NCBI GenBank assembly: GCA_009699765.1 | Contig: WLNN01000017.1 | Coordinates: 1-13,859 of the forward strand | Direction: 5' to 3' | Source: Actinomycetota bacterium | GTDB taxonomy: Bacteria > Actinomycetota > Actinomycetes > Nanopelagicales > Nanopelagicaceae | DNA length: 13,859 bases | Part shown: one piece after another, positions 7,762 through 13,859 of the stretch | Numbering within the stretch: position 1 is the stretch's first letter | Layout: each line of letters opens with the position of its first letter | The notes under the pieces: generated by a model | What the model was told of the DNA's origin: nothing | What the model saw: the letters and a program-made list of their open reading frames with translations, nothing else | Databases searched by the model: none | Position numbers and translations under genes: made by a program

Positions 7762-9002
7762 GCTGACTCCGATTTCACATCAACGCCAGAATCTCGCCTA
7801 AAGGGCAGAATCTGATCTACATAAGATTGTGCAGCAAATTCTAGGCCTACATCGTGGCCTGCTTTTTCAGAGAGATACCAGCGATGCTCTAACGCTTCGT
7901 GGAAGAACTGGGCAACCTCAATTCTTCCAAGTAATTCAGTAGGAATAAGGGCGACTGTTGGGTTAAAGACTTCTTCTAGCCAGCGACGAGCAGAATCATT
8001 GAGCGGCGGCTTAGGTGTTTTTTCGCGCCCTCTAAATCGGTCGAATGATGCCAATAAACGTTTTGCTTGCAACTCTTCCGTATCGAGTCCCATTAGATCG
8101 CGCAAACGATTCTTGTGATAACCAGCTGCAACGAGTTTTGGTTGGAAGTAAAGTTTTCCAGAATTCTCATTTCCTTCTTCGAGTTGTACAGAAACTTCTT
8201 CTACCGCAAAACCGAGATCGTGTAATTGACGCATAGCGCGTTCAACTGCGTGACGATCTTTGGGATCTAGAACTTGACGTTCCTTAAGAGCTGCCCATAA
8301 ACGGTGATAACGCTTTATAAGCGCATTGCTTGCACGAATTGGATCAAGTCCGGGATAGAGAACCCCAGAGAGAGACAAATCCTCAAGCTCTGCTGCAACA
8401 TTGAAATGTGCAATCTCTAAATCGTGTTCGCGTTGGCCATCGCTAAGAGTTTTCTGAAACTCCCCTGTCTCGGCATCGACTAAGTAAGCAGCATAACCTT
8501 CGGCATCGCGACGGAAGAGCGTGTTTGAAAGAGAGCAATCCCCCCACCAAAAACCAAGTAAGTGAAGTCGAACAAGTAAAAGCGCTAAGGCATTTGCCAT
8601 CAAAGTTACATCTTCTGCCGTTACCTCTTTTCCACTCAAGAGAACGCGATATGGAAGTGAGTAAGGCAAGAATCGTGTTACCAATGCACAGGGAAGTTCC
8701 TCAGAATCGTTATCTGTGCGGCCTTCAATTACAGCGATGGACTGAACACTAGGAGCATCGAGTTGCTTCAGCTCGCGAAGGATTTTATATTCGCGATTTG
8801 CGAACTCTGAAACTGTCTCTTTCACTGCATAAACTTCTGAGTCAGGATCATCAGTTGAACGAACCAAGCGCACAATGTGGCGCGAGATGCCGCGTTTTTC
8901 GGCTAACAGTGGATCCTCCGGCCAAAGCTCAAGGCTCTGGTTCCAGGGCAGGCCAGATACAGCTGCGATTTCCTCGCCTACGCCTGTAATTCGAAGGGCC
9001 AT
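7758..9002 (-). CDS. DUF4032 protein with an N-terminal kinase-like domain
   Basis: A 414-aa soluble protein of an actinobacterial family annotated as DUF4032 or lipopolysaccharide-kinase-like. The N-terminal half carries kinase-fold marks: VYAVKE with K61 as candidate ATP-binding lysine, E71 (REYKIL) as candidate alpha-C glutamate, the hinge-like LVTRFLPYSLPYR, a catalytic-loop-like WGDCSLSNTLF with D155 and N160, and LVDAET with D176 in the metal-binding position. The HxD histidine is replaced by tryptophan. The C-terminal part, about 250-410, is the DUF4032 region (YFQPKLVAAGYHKNRLRDLMG, RWLEEVFNPTV, QFFHEALEHRWYLSE). It is first in a coupled operon with the CnoX-like gene (4-bp ATGA overlap). 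The start at 9002 is preceded by GAGAAT plus 6 bases. I do not know its substrate. Small-molecule or protein kinase activity is possible but unproven. Confidence 0.85.
   Translation of the reverse strand: MALRITGVGEEIAAVSGLPWNQSLELWPEDPLLAEKRGISRHIVRLVRSTDDPDSEVYAVKETVSEFANREYKILRELKQLDAPSVQSIAVIEGRTDNDSEELPCALVTRFLPYSLPYRVLLSGKEVTAEDVTLMANALALLLVRLHLLGFWWGDCSLSNTLFRRDAEGYAAYLVDAETGEFQKTLSDGQREHDLEIAHFNVAAELEDLSLSGVLYPGLDPIRASNALIKRYHRLWAALKERQVLDPKDRHAVERAMRQLHDLGFAVEEVSVQLEEGNENSGKLYFQPKLVAAGYHKNRLRDLMGLDTEELQAKRLLASFDRFRGREKTPKPPLNDSARRWLEEVFNPTVALIPTELLGRIEVAQFFHEALEHRWYLSEKAGHDVGLEFAAQSYVDQILPFRRDSGVDVKSESA
7767..7770 (-). promoter_or_regulatory. Shine-Dalgarno site for the coupled cnoX-like gene
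   Basis: GGAG on the minus strand, five bases before the ATG at 7761, inside the last codons of the DUF4032 gene. It contrasts with the leaderless starts of the operon-heading genes and supports this start. Confidence 0.7.
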
Positions 9003-9008
9003 TTGGTC

Positions 9009-9014
9009 ATTCTC
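9009..9014 (-). promoter_or_regulatory. Predicted -10 element for the leaderless DUF4032-cnoX-MFS operon
   Basis: The minus strand reads GAGAAT (9014-9009), six bases, then ATG at 9002. The A at position 2 and T at position 6 of the hexamer are kept, but the first T is G, so it is weaker than its neighbours. It lies exactly where the -35 of the divergent AI-2E promoter would be with a 17-bp spacer. Confidence 0.4.
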
Positions 9015-9031
9015 TCACTAAAGGATGAACT

Positions 9032-9037
9032 TATAAT
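9032..9037 (+). promoter_or_regulatory. Consensus -10 (TATAAT) for the leaderless AI-2E-family gene
   Basis: A perfect TATAAT ends five bases before the ATG at 9043, so transcription should begin at about the start codon. No recognisable -35 is present 16-19 bp upstream. There is no room for a Shine-Dalgarno sequence on the mRNA. Confidence 0.7.
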
Positions 9038-9042
9038 TCACT

Positions 9043-10176
9043 ATGACACTTTCAGAGCGTATTGGCGGACGAGGTACCCGAAAAAGCACTTCTCAAAAGG
9101 CTCCAGCCACAACACATTATGGTGATGCGGGAGCACCCATTGATCGCGGTCACCCTTTTTACTTTGGATTCCTTGCAACAGTCGGCGCCCTCACTGCATT
9201 TGTACTTTTACGCGCGCTGGCAAGTGCAAGTCAGGTCTTTGTTCTAATTTTAGTCGCGCTCTTTCTTGCTACTGGACTTAATCCAGCCGTAGAAGCAATT
9301 CGACGACGAGGTCTATCAAGGCGAACAGCGGTTGCAATCATATTTGTAGCGGTTTTAGGGTTTGTTGCAATTTTCATTGCAATTATTGTTCCCCCGCTCG
9401 TAAGACAAACATCACATCTTATTGAAATTGCTCCTGCATTGCTTCAAGATCTCAAAGCAAATCCAACCATCGCAGATCTCAATGATCAATATGCCTTTAT
9501 AGACTCAATTCAAAAGAAGCTTTCAAGCATTTCTTCTAATGGCACTCTCATCATCTCAGCATTTGGCGGAGTAATAGGAGTTGGAAAAACTGTTCTATCG
9601 GGAACGTTTACCGGTCTAACAATCTTGGTGCTTACTCTTTACTTCATCACTTCACTTCCAGAGGCAACTGCAATTTCCCTGAAATTAGTACCAGCTAGTC
9701 GTCGTCCTAGAGTTGCCCTATTAGTTGATGCAATTATTGCTCGAGTTGGCGCATTTGTTGGAAGTCAGATTTTGATCTCGTTTTTGGCATCGATATTTAT
9801 GACTTTCTTATCTCTTATTCTTGGCCTCCCTTCGCCAATTGCGATTGGCATTATTGTCTTTATCTGTGGCTTAGTTCCCTTAATTGGGCATTTCTTGGGA
9901 TGTGGAGTTGTCACACTGATCGCAGCAACTCAATCAGTGACAATCGGAGCAATCGCATTTATCGCCTATATTTTATATGTTCAGATTGAGAATTATGTTG
10001 TAACTCCAAAAATTATGAAGCGCACACTTGCTCTACCAGGAGCGGTAACAATTATCTCTGCCCTTATTGGAACTTCTCTTCTTGGCTTGGTCGGAGGCTT
10101 GCTGGCAGTGCCTGTAGCTGCCTCTGCGATTCTTATCCTTGAAGAAGTTGTCTTCCCGCGCGCCGAACAGAGATAA
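9043..10176 (+). CDS. AI-2E (PerM) family membrane transporter
   Basis: A 377-aa integral membrane protein. A hydrophilic, positively charged N-terminus (1-38) is followed by two adjacent hydrophobic segments (about 41-62 and 65-80) and another at about 96-118. A soluble loop spans about 119-165, and further helices run from about 168 to 368. Family marks of PF01594 are LILVALFLATGLNPAVEAIRRRGLSR, IIVFICGLVPLIGHFLG (270-286) and YVQIENYVVTPKIMKR (312-327). Length and layout are normal. Members have been linked to autoinducer-2 export and to Na+/H+ antiport or osmotic tolerance, so the name does not prove quorum signalling. No luxS is in the window. It is divergent from the DUF4032 operon across 40 bp and convergent with the hydrolase gene across 23 bp. 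A consensus -10 lies just before the ATG. Confidence 0.92.
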   Translation: MTLSERIGGRGTRKSTSQKAPATTHYGDAGAPIDRGHPFYFGFLATVGALTAFVLLRALASASQVFVLILVALFLATGLNPAVEAIRRRGLSRRTAVAIIFVAVLGFVAIFIAIIVPPLVRQTSHLIEIAPALLQDLKANPTIADLNDQYAFIDSIQKKLSSISSNGTLIISAFGGVIGVGKTVLSGTFTGLTILVLTLYFITSLPEATAISLKLVPASRRPRVALLVDAIIARVGAFVGSQILISFLASIFMTFLSLILGLPSPIAIGIIVFICGLVPLIGHFLGCGVVTLIAATQSVTIGAIAFIAYILYVQIENYVVTPKIMKRTLALPGAVTIISALIGTSLLGLVGGLLAVPVAASAILILEEVVFPRAEQR

Positions 10177-10199
10177 ATAACTTCCTGCTGCTCTTAGAT

Positions 10200-10910
10200 T
10201 TAAATCTCAGTCGGTAATGGCAAACGAGTTGGGGCAATAACTCCAACAATTTCGCTAAGGACTCGATGGACCATAGGTTCGCCAACCCATAGATGTTTCG
10301 CATTATCTACTGCGATTAATTTTAATTGCGGAATAATTGCAAATCTTTCTCGTGCTTCTTCAGGTTTTAAATAGTCATCGTGTTCTGGAATCAAAGCAGT
10401 GATTGGCCGTCCATCATTTGCCCAGAATTGCAGGTCGCTCTCTTCAACTTTCATCAATGGAGGACTTAATAAAATAAGACCCTTGATTCGTGGATCTCGA
10501 GCATGACAAATTGCAAGTTCAGTGCCGAATGACCAACCAACAATCCAGAGCTCTTGCACTTTTAAAGTTTCAAAGCAGTAATTAATCGCAGCCTGTACAT
10601 CGAATTTCTCTTTTACTCCACCATCGTATTCGCCGGTACTTGTTCCGGCTTCACTTGATGTTCCTCGAGTGTTAAATCGAATAATCGTGACACCAGCCAT
10701 TGACGGAAGTCTGTTAGCCGCCTTTTTATAGATGTGACTATCCATCATTCCCCCACCAGTGGGATTGGGATGCAGGCATAAAAGAGCTGTCGTTGGATTA
10801 TCAATAGGTGCGCTGATCTCACCAACGAGGGTTTGGCCATCCTCTGTAGTAAGGGTAAAAGGGGTACGGATGGCTGGTAATACGGTGCTGGGGCGGATTG
10901 GTTCCGACAT
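10200..10910 (-). CDS. Alpha/beta hydrolase (small COG2945-like type)
   Basis: A 236-aa soluble alpha/beta hydrolase with no signal peptide or membrane segment. An oxyanion-type LCLHPNPTGGGMMDSH lies at 44-59, strand/turn VTIIRFNTRGTSSEAG at 74-89, and the nucleophile elbow GWSFG (S127). D178 or D179 (PEHDDYLKPEEA) and H206 (AKHLWVG) complete a plausible catalytic triad. The compact layout and HPNPxGGxMxDSH segment resemble COG2945 predicted hydrolases. Substrate is unknown; esterase or thioesterase activity on small molecules would be typical. It is divergent from the aldehyde dehydrogenase across 29 bp with facing promoters, so the two may be expressed in opposition or together, but no shared pathway is proven. 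The ATG at 10910 follows TAGAAT by six bases. Confidence 0.88.
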   Translation of the reverse strand: MSEPIRPSTVLPAIRTPFTLTTEDGQTLVGEISAPIDNPTTALLCLHPNPTGGGMMDSHIYKKAANRLPSMAGVTIIRFNTRGTSSEAGTSTGEYDGGVKEKFDVQAAINYCFETLKVQELWIVGWSFGTELAICHARDPRIKGLILLSPPLMKVEESDLQFWANDGRPITALIPEHDDYLKPEEARERFAIIPQLKLIAVDNAKHLWVGEPMVHRVLSEIVGVIAPTRLPLPTEI

Positions 10911-10933
10911 AGTTGCATTCTAGTGACTACTCT
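10904..10933 (+). promoter_or_regulatory. Predicted promoter for the leaderless aldehyde dehydrogenase gene
   Basis: TACTCT (10928-10933) lies six bases before the ATG at 10940. CCGACA (10904-10909, 4 of 6 to TTGACA) is 18 bp upstream, inside the start of the hydrolase gene. The -10 placement favours the ATG at 10940 over the upstream TTG at 10913. Confidence 0.5.
10917..10922 (-). promoter_or_regulatory. Predicted -10 for the leaderless alpha/beta hydrolase gene
   Basis: The minus strand reads TAGAAT (10922-10917), six bases (GCAACT), then ATG at 10910. This is 5 of 6 to TATAAT. There is no convincing -35 inside the start of the opposite gene. Confidence 0.6.
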
Positions 10934-10939
10934 TTGGTT

Positions 10940-12409
10940 ATGGCTAAGACTTTCGAATCTCTCAACCCTGTAAATGGTGAAGTAGCGGGTAAATATTCAA
11001 TTACCTCCGAGAAAGAGGTATATGCAGCGGTAACTCTGGCAAATGATGCATCTGCACGTTGGGTTGCACTCGGTCATAAGGGACGTCGAAAGATTCTTCT
11101 TGCCTATAGTCGTTTGATTCTCTCTGAGATTGACTCACTTGCAGCGCAAGTAACATTAGAAACTGGAAAGCCGCATTCAGATGCAAAGTTGGAGATCACA
11201 CTTGCCGCGCACCATGTGGCATGGGCGGCGCGCAATGCAGAGAATGTTTTGCGGACTTCTCATCGTTCTCCTGGCGCGCTTATGGCCAATATGTCAGCAA
11301 CCGTTGAACGTTCGCCATTAGGAGTTGTTGGTGTAATCGGTCCCTGGAATTATCCAGTCTTCACGCCAATCGGATCTATTGCATACGCACTCGCTGCTGG
11401 AAATACAGTTGTCTTTAAGCCAAGTGAATACACACCAGGGGTTGGCGTGGCGCTTGCTGAATTATTCGAGCATGCTTCTGGAAGTTCTGAGTACTTCCAA
11501 GTCGTTACAGGTTTTGGTGAGACTGGTGCCGCTCTCTGCACCAGCGGTGTTAAAAAGCTCGCATTCACAGGATCTACAAACACTGCAAAGAAAGTTGCAG
11601 CTCTCTGCGCTCAATCATTAACACCCGTAATTGCAGAGTGTGGTGGCAAAGACCCAGTAATCATCGCTCGCGATGCTGATCTCACACTGGCTGCCGATGC
11701 AACAGTCTGGTCTGCTTTCTCAAATGCGGGACAAACGTGTATTGGCGCAGAACGTGTATATGTGGATGAAAATGTTGCTGATCTCTTCACTGAAAAAGTC
11801 ATCGCATTAGCAAAGACAATTCATGCTGGAAATCCAGAGACCGCAAATTATGGTCCAGCAACAATGCCATCACAGCTTAAAATAATTGAATCCCATATTA
11901 AAGATGCAATCAAAAAAGGTGGCATCCCTGTTGTTGGAGGATCTCAATCAGTTGGAAAGCGCTTTGTAGAGCCAGTTGTATTGCTGCAGGTGCCTGAGAA
12001 CTCCACAGCAGTGACGGATGAAACCTTTGGCCCAACACTGGTCATCAATCGTGTTCCAGATATGGAGACAGCAATCGCTTTATCTAATGCCTCACGTTAT
12101 GGACTCGGCGCATCAGTATGGTCACGCCGCCAGGGACGTTGGATTGCATCACAGCTTCACTGTGGAATGGTCGCCATTAACTCTGTAATTTCATTTGCAG
12201 CTGTTGCATCAATCCCATTCGGTGGAACTAAAGATTCCGGTTACGGCCGCATTCATGGTCCAGAAGGTTTGCTTGAATTTACTTACCCACGTTCGATTGT
12301 CCGAGCGAAGTTCCAATTACCACTTCCAATGACAAGCTTTAAGCGAACCACAAAGATTGATTCATTAGTCGTGAAATTACTTACTGCTCTGCGTGGTCGA
12401 CTTTCTTAA
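10940..12409 (+). CDS. NAD(P)-dependent aldehyde dehydrogenase family protein
   Basis: This enzyme oxidises an aldehyde to its acid with NAD(P)+ in the cytoplasm. With the ATG at 10940 it has 489 aa. The frame extends upstream to a TTG at 10913, but MAKTFESLNPVNGEV is a typical family N-terminus, and a -10 hexamer sits where the longer form would be coding. Visible features are GPWNYP (134-139) with the oxyanion N137, VFKPSE (K160, cofactor binding), FTGST (209-213), catalytic-base E233 in AECGGKDP, and nucleophile C267 in FSNAGQTCIGAERV. PFGGTKDSGYGR is near the C-terminus. Length is normal and the active site is complete. Substrate cannot be told from sequence; succinate-semialdehyde or medium-chain aldehyde activity is common among relatives. 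The TAA directly abuts the opposing gene's stop, inside one TTAATTAA palindrome. Confidence 0.96.
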   Translation: MAKTFESLNPVNGEVAGKYSITSEKEVYAAVTLANDASARWVALGHKGRRKILLAYSRLILSEIDSLAAQVTLETGKPHSDAKLEITLAAHHVAWAARNAENVLRTSHRSPGALMANMSATVERSPLGVVGVIGPWNYPVFTPIGSIAYALAAGNTVVFKPSEYTPGVGVALAELFEHASGSSEYFQVVTGFGETGAALCTSGVKKLAFTGSTNTAKKVAALCAQSLTPVIAECGGKDPVIIARDADLTLAADATVWSAFSNAGQTCIGAERVYVDENVADLFTEKVIALAKTIHAGNPETANYGPATMPSQLKIIESHIKDAIKKGGIPVVGGSQSVGKRFVEPVVLLQVPENSTAVTDETFGPTLVINRVPDMETAIALSNASRYGLGASVWSRRQGRWIASQLHCGMVAINSVISFAAVASIPFGGTKDSGYGRIHGPEGLLEFTYPRSIVRAKFQLPLPMTSFKRTTKIDSLVVKLLTALRGRLS

Positions 12410-12739
12410 TTAATATCGGGGTGCGTTGCGAGTTCGTTCGGTATTCGGGCGTCGATTGCTTCGCTTTGCCCAACATGCGTTATGCCAATGACGGCGACCC
12501 TCTTCATCACCATCGAGCCACGCAACAGTATGTGGAGTTGCCATCGGAATAAGTTGGTCGCAACCAGGACAGCGGTACGGCTTTGTTGCAGCAGATCCAG
12601 TTAATTTACGAACAACCCAAAGGCCCATTTCATCTTCTATAAAACTTTGGTTTGAAGTAATCCCAAGAGTCTCCTCATCATCACCAGATGGGCGGCCTTT
12701 AGAGCCACCTCTCTTTGGATGATTTCTGCGCGGGCTCAC
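12410..12739 (-). CDS. Small actinobacterial C/H-rich (putative zinc-binding) protein
   Basis: A 109-aa protein of a conserved actinobacterial family that I recall being labelled 'ATP/GTP-binding protein', although no P-loop is visible here. The N-terminus (1-22) is basic and probably disordered (RRNHPKRGGSKGR). The middle reads LWVVRKLTGSAATKPYRCPGCDQLI, then TPHTVAW and RRHWHNACW, and the tail (91-109) is again basic. C57 and C60 (CPGC), with H70, H84, H86 and C89, form a likely zinc site; CxxC...HxxxxC is HNH-like or zinc-ribbon-like in outline. Function is unknown; the charged tails would suit nucleic-acid or ribosome contact, which is only inference. The start is GTG at 12739, preceded by GAAAAT plus six bases. 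It is convergent with the aldehyde dehydrogenase gene with no gap. Confidence 0.78.
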   Translation of the reverse strand: MSPRRNHPKRGGSKGRPSGDDEETLGITSNQSFIEDEMGLWVVRKLTGSAATKPYRCPGCDQLIPMATPHTVAWLDGDEEGRRHWHNACWAKRSNRRPNTERTRNAPRY

Positions 12740-12745
12740 AGATGT

Positions 12746-12751
12746 ATTTTC
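12746..12751 (-). promoter_or_regulatory. Weak predicted -10 for the small C/H-rich gene
   Basis: The minus strand reads GAAAAT (12751-12746), six bases, then GTG at 12739. It keeps A at position 2 and T at position 6, but the first T is G. It is the weakest of the leaderless-type signals and rests on the pattern seen at the other genes. Confidence 0.35.
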
Positions 12752-12765
12752 CCATACCGAATCGA

Positions 12766-12771
12766 TAGAGT
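12766..12771 (+). promoter_or_regulatory. Predicted -10 for the leaderless ABC exporter operon
   Basis: TAGAGT lies six bases (TGCCAC) before the ATG at 12778. No good -35 is seen 16-19 bp upstream, and no Shine-Dalgarno sequence lies before the ATG. Confidence 0.55.
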
Positions 12772-12777
12772 TGCCAC

Positions 12778-13632
12778 ATGCAACCAGTTATTGAAGTAAA
12801 AGAGCTTTACAAGAGTTACGGATCCCTTGCTGTCGTAAAAGGCCTCTCGCTAAATATCAATCGCGGTGAAATTTTCGCAATTCTTGGACCAAATGGGGCA
12901 GGAAAGACAACAACCGTTGAGATTCTCGAGGGTTTTCGTACCGCGGATTCTGGGGAAATTTCGGTACTCGATACCGACCCAGCAATAAAGGGTTCAGCTG
13001 GCCTTGCATGGCGCAATCGAATTGGCATTGTCTTACAGAGCACGCAAGATACTGCCGAACTGACTGTGCGCGAAGCGGTAGAACATTTTGCGAGTTATTA
13101 CTCAAACCCTCGCGAAGTCAATGATGTTATTTCACTTGTCGGGTTAGCCGAGAAAGCAGATGATCGCGCACGCACATTATCGGGCGGACAGCGTCGCAGG
13201 CTCGATGTTGGATTAGGAATCATCGGTCGCCCAGAAGTCTTATTTCTCGATGAACCCACTACCGGTTTCGATCCAGAGGCTCGTCGAGCATTCTGGGTGC
13301 TCATTAAGAAACTCCGTGATGAAGGGACAACAATTCTTCTCACCACGCATTATCTTGATGAGGCAGAAGCACTCGCTGATCGCGTTGCGGTAATGAACAA
13401 CGGTGAAATTCTTGAGATTTCAACCCCTGCCACACTTGGTGGTCGCGCTAACGCACATGCAACAGTGAAGTGGCGAGAAAATAATGATTTAAAAAGTGAG
13501 GCGACAAGTGCTCCAACAGAGTTTGTTAAAACTCTGAGCGCTCGACTCGGCGGAGAAGTCCCAGAGCTAAGTATTCATAGACCAACTCTTGAAGATATCT
13601 ATCTTTCGATGATCGGAGCTATTCATGAGTAA
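12778..13632 (+). CDS. ABC-2 type exporter, ATP-binding protein
   Basis: A 284-aa nucleotide-binding subunit that would power an ABC-2 exporter at the inner face of the membrane. All ATPase motifs are intact: Walker A GPNGAGKTT (37-45), Q-loop Q87, signature LSGGQ (134-138), Walker B VLFLDE (154-159) and switch histidine H191 (TTHYLDEAE). A C-terminal extension (about 220-284, ending PTLEDIYLSMIG) is typical of DrrA/CcmA/NatA-like subunits. Cargo is unknown; drugs, lipids or polysaccharides are all possible. The ATG at 12778 is leaderless-type. The permease gene starts within its last codons (8-bp overlap), so the two are translationally coupled. Confidence 0.97.
   Translation: MQPVIEVKELYKSYGSLAVVKGLSLNINRGEIFAILGPNGAGKTTTVEILEGFRTADSGEISVLDTDPAIKGSAGLAWRNRIGIVLQSTQDTAELTVREAVEHFASYYSNPREVNDVISLVGLAEKADDRARTLSGGQRRRLDVGLGIIGRPEVLFLDEPTTGFDPEARRAFWVLIKKLRDEGTTILLTTHYLDEAEALADRVAVMNNGEILEISTPATLGGRANAHATVKWRENNDLKSEATSAPTEFVKTLSARLGGEVPELSIHRPTLEDIYLSMIGAIHE
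13615..13618 (+). promoter_or_regulatory. Shine-Dalgarno site for the ABC permease
   Basis: GGAG six bases before the ATG at 13625, inside the 3' end of the ATPase gene. It fixes the permease start, even though only 78 codons of that gene are in the window. Confidence 0.7.
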
Positions 13633-13859
13633 CTCTCTTCCCGGTGCGCTAGAGATTGGCTTCAAGCGAGGCAATCTTGAAATTAAGCAATTCTTCCGCC
13701 AAAAAGAATCAGTTGTCTTCACTCTCTTATTTCCACTAATTCTTCTCGCAATTTTTGGCTCTGTATTTAGCACGAAAATTGCACCTGGTGTGACTTTCAG
13801 CCAGTACTTTGTCGCTGGAATGATTGCATCAGCTCTTGTAAATACTGGTTTTCAGCAGA
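13625..13859 (+). CDS. ABC-2 type exporter, permease subunit (partial, 3' end outside window)
   Basis: The frame opens at ATG 13625, overlapping the ATPase stop by 8 bp, and stays open for 78 codons to the window edge. The translation begins MSNSLPGALEIGFKRGNLEI. An amphipathic, charged stretch (about 8-28, FKRGNLEIKQFFRQKES) precedes a first transmembrane helix at about 29-48 (VVFTLLFPLILLAIFGSVF). FSQYFVAGMIASAL (58-71) resembles the Y/F-hydrophobic-PG/AG segment opening the second helix of ABC2_membrane (DrrB-like) permeases. It is expected to form the pore for the ATPase upstream. Complete length and cargo cannot be judged. Confidence 0.92.
   Translation, partial: MSNSLPGALEIGFKRGNLEIKQFFRQKESVVFTLLFPLILLAIFGSVFSTKIAPGVTFSQYFVAGMIASALVNTGFQQ

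Noticed and set aside
8978-9010. Overlapping upstream ORF (ATG at 9010, MTKWPFELQA) before the DUF4032 gene
   Set aside because: Its ATG lies within the predicted -10 hexamer, so it would not be on the leaderless transcript.
9568-9591. Walker A-like GVIGVGKT (residues 176-183) in the AI-2E family protein
   Set aside because: No Walker B or other nucleotide-binding motifs are present. The stretch borders a predicted membrane helix, so a chance glycine-rich match is more likely.
9043-10176. Quorum-sensing role from the AI-2E family name
   Set aside because: The family name rests on few members, others act in ion or osmotic homeostasis, and no AI-2 synthesis gene is nearby.
10196-10207. 12-bp palindrome AGATTTAAATCT at the AI-2E/hydrolase convergence, as a bidirectional terminator
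   Set aside because: It is AT-only apart from two pairs and has no loop spacing or U-tract. It contains the hydrolase stop codon and is probably chance in AT-rich DNA.
10913-10939. TTG start giving a 9-residue longer aldehyde dehydrogenase
   Set aside because: The extra residues HSSDYSLV are not family-like and would cover both -10 boxes of the divergent promoters. ATG 10940 has TACTCT plus 6 bp in front of it.
198-13773. Many 60-106 codon open frames antisense to or out of frame with aceE, glgE, glgB, DUF4032, the aldehyde dehydrogenase and the ABC ATPase
   Set aside because: They lie entirely inside well-identified genes, have low-complexity or cysteine-rich shadow-type translations, and lack plausible starts or family resemblance.

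Overview
The window looks like ordinary chromosome of a streamlined, low-to-moderate G+C actinobacterium. Nearly every gene has a recognisable actinobacterial counterpart: homodimeric pyruvate dehydrogenase E1, GlgE, a CnoX/YbbN-type thioredoxin-TPR protein, a DUF4032 kinase-like protein and a short zinc-binding protein. The base composition is AT-leaning, genes are packed with gaps of 0-40 bp, and several stop and start codons overlap. A freshwater acI-type lineage (Nanopelagicales, Planktophila-like) is my best guess. It is an inference from style and gene content, not a proven assignment. I see no RNA genes, insertion sequences, CRISPR arrays, phage genes or gene-free stretch over 300 bp.

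Layout. 1-5680 (+): the 3' two thirds of aceE, then glgE (maltosyltransferase) and glgB (branching enzyme), which together build branched alpha-glucan. 9002-5677 (-): a coupled operon of a DUF4032 kinase-like protein, a CnoX-like co-chaperone and a YbjJ-like MFS permease, running tail-to-tail into glgB. 9043-10176 (+): an AI-2E/PerM-family membrane protein. 10910-10200 (-): a small alpha/beta hydrolase. 10940-12409 (+): an NAD(P)-dependent aldehyde dehydrogenase. 12739-12410 (-): a small C/H-rich protein. 12778 to the window end (+): an ABC-2 exporter ATPase and the start of its permease.

The most interesting layer is expression signals rather than gene content. Every gene that heads a transcription unit, and also glgE and glgB inside the apparent aceE-glgE-glgB cluster, has a -10-like hexamer (TANNNT in six cases, GANNNT in two) ending 5-6 nt before the start codon. 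This is the geometry of leaderless mRNA. The coupled downstream genes cnoX and the ABC permease instead carry a GGAG Shine-Dalgarno sequence. glgE's promoter lies inside the end of aceE. glgB's -10 hexamer begins with the glgE stop codon. The three divergent gene pairs have interlocked promoters in 29-40 bp.

Two further oddities stand out. A perfect 9-bp GC-rich hairpin lies inside the first codons of glgE, just after the aceE stop. A tandem 14-bp repeat lies between cnoX and the MFS gene and creates two chained MSTR micro-ORFs, each joined to the next by a one-base stop/start overlap.
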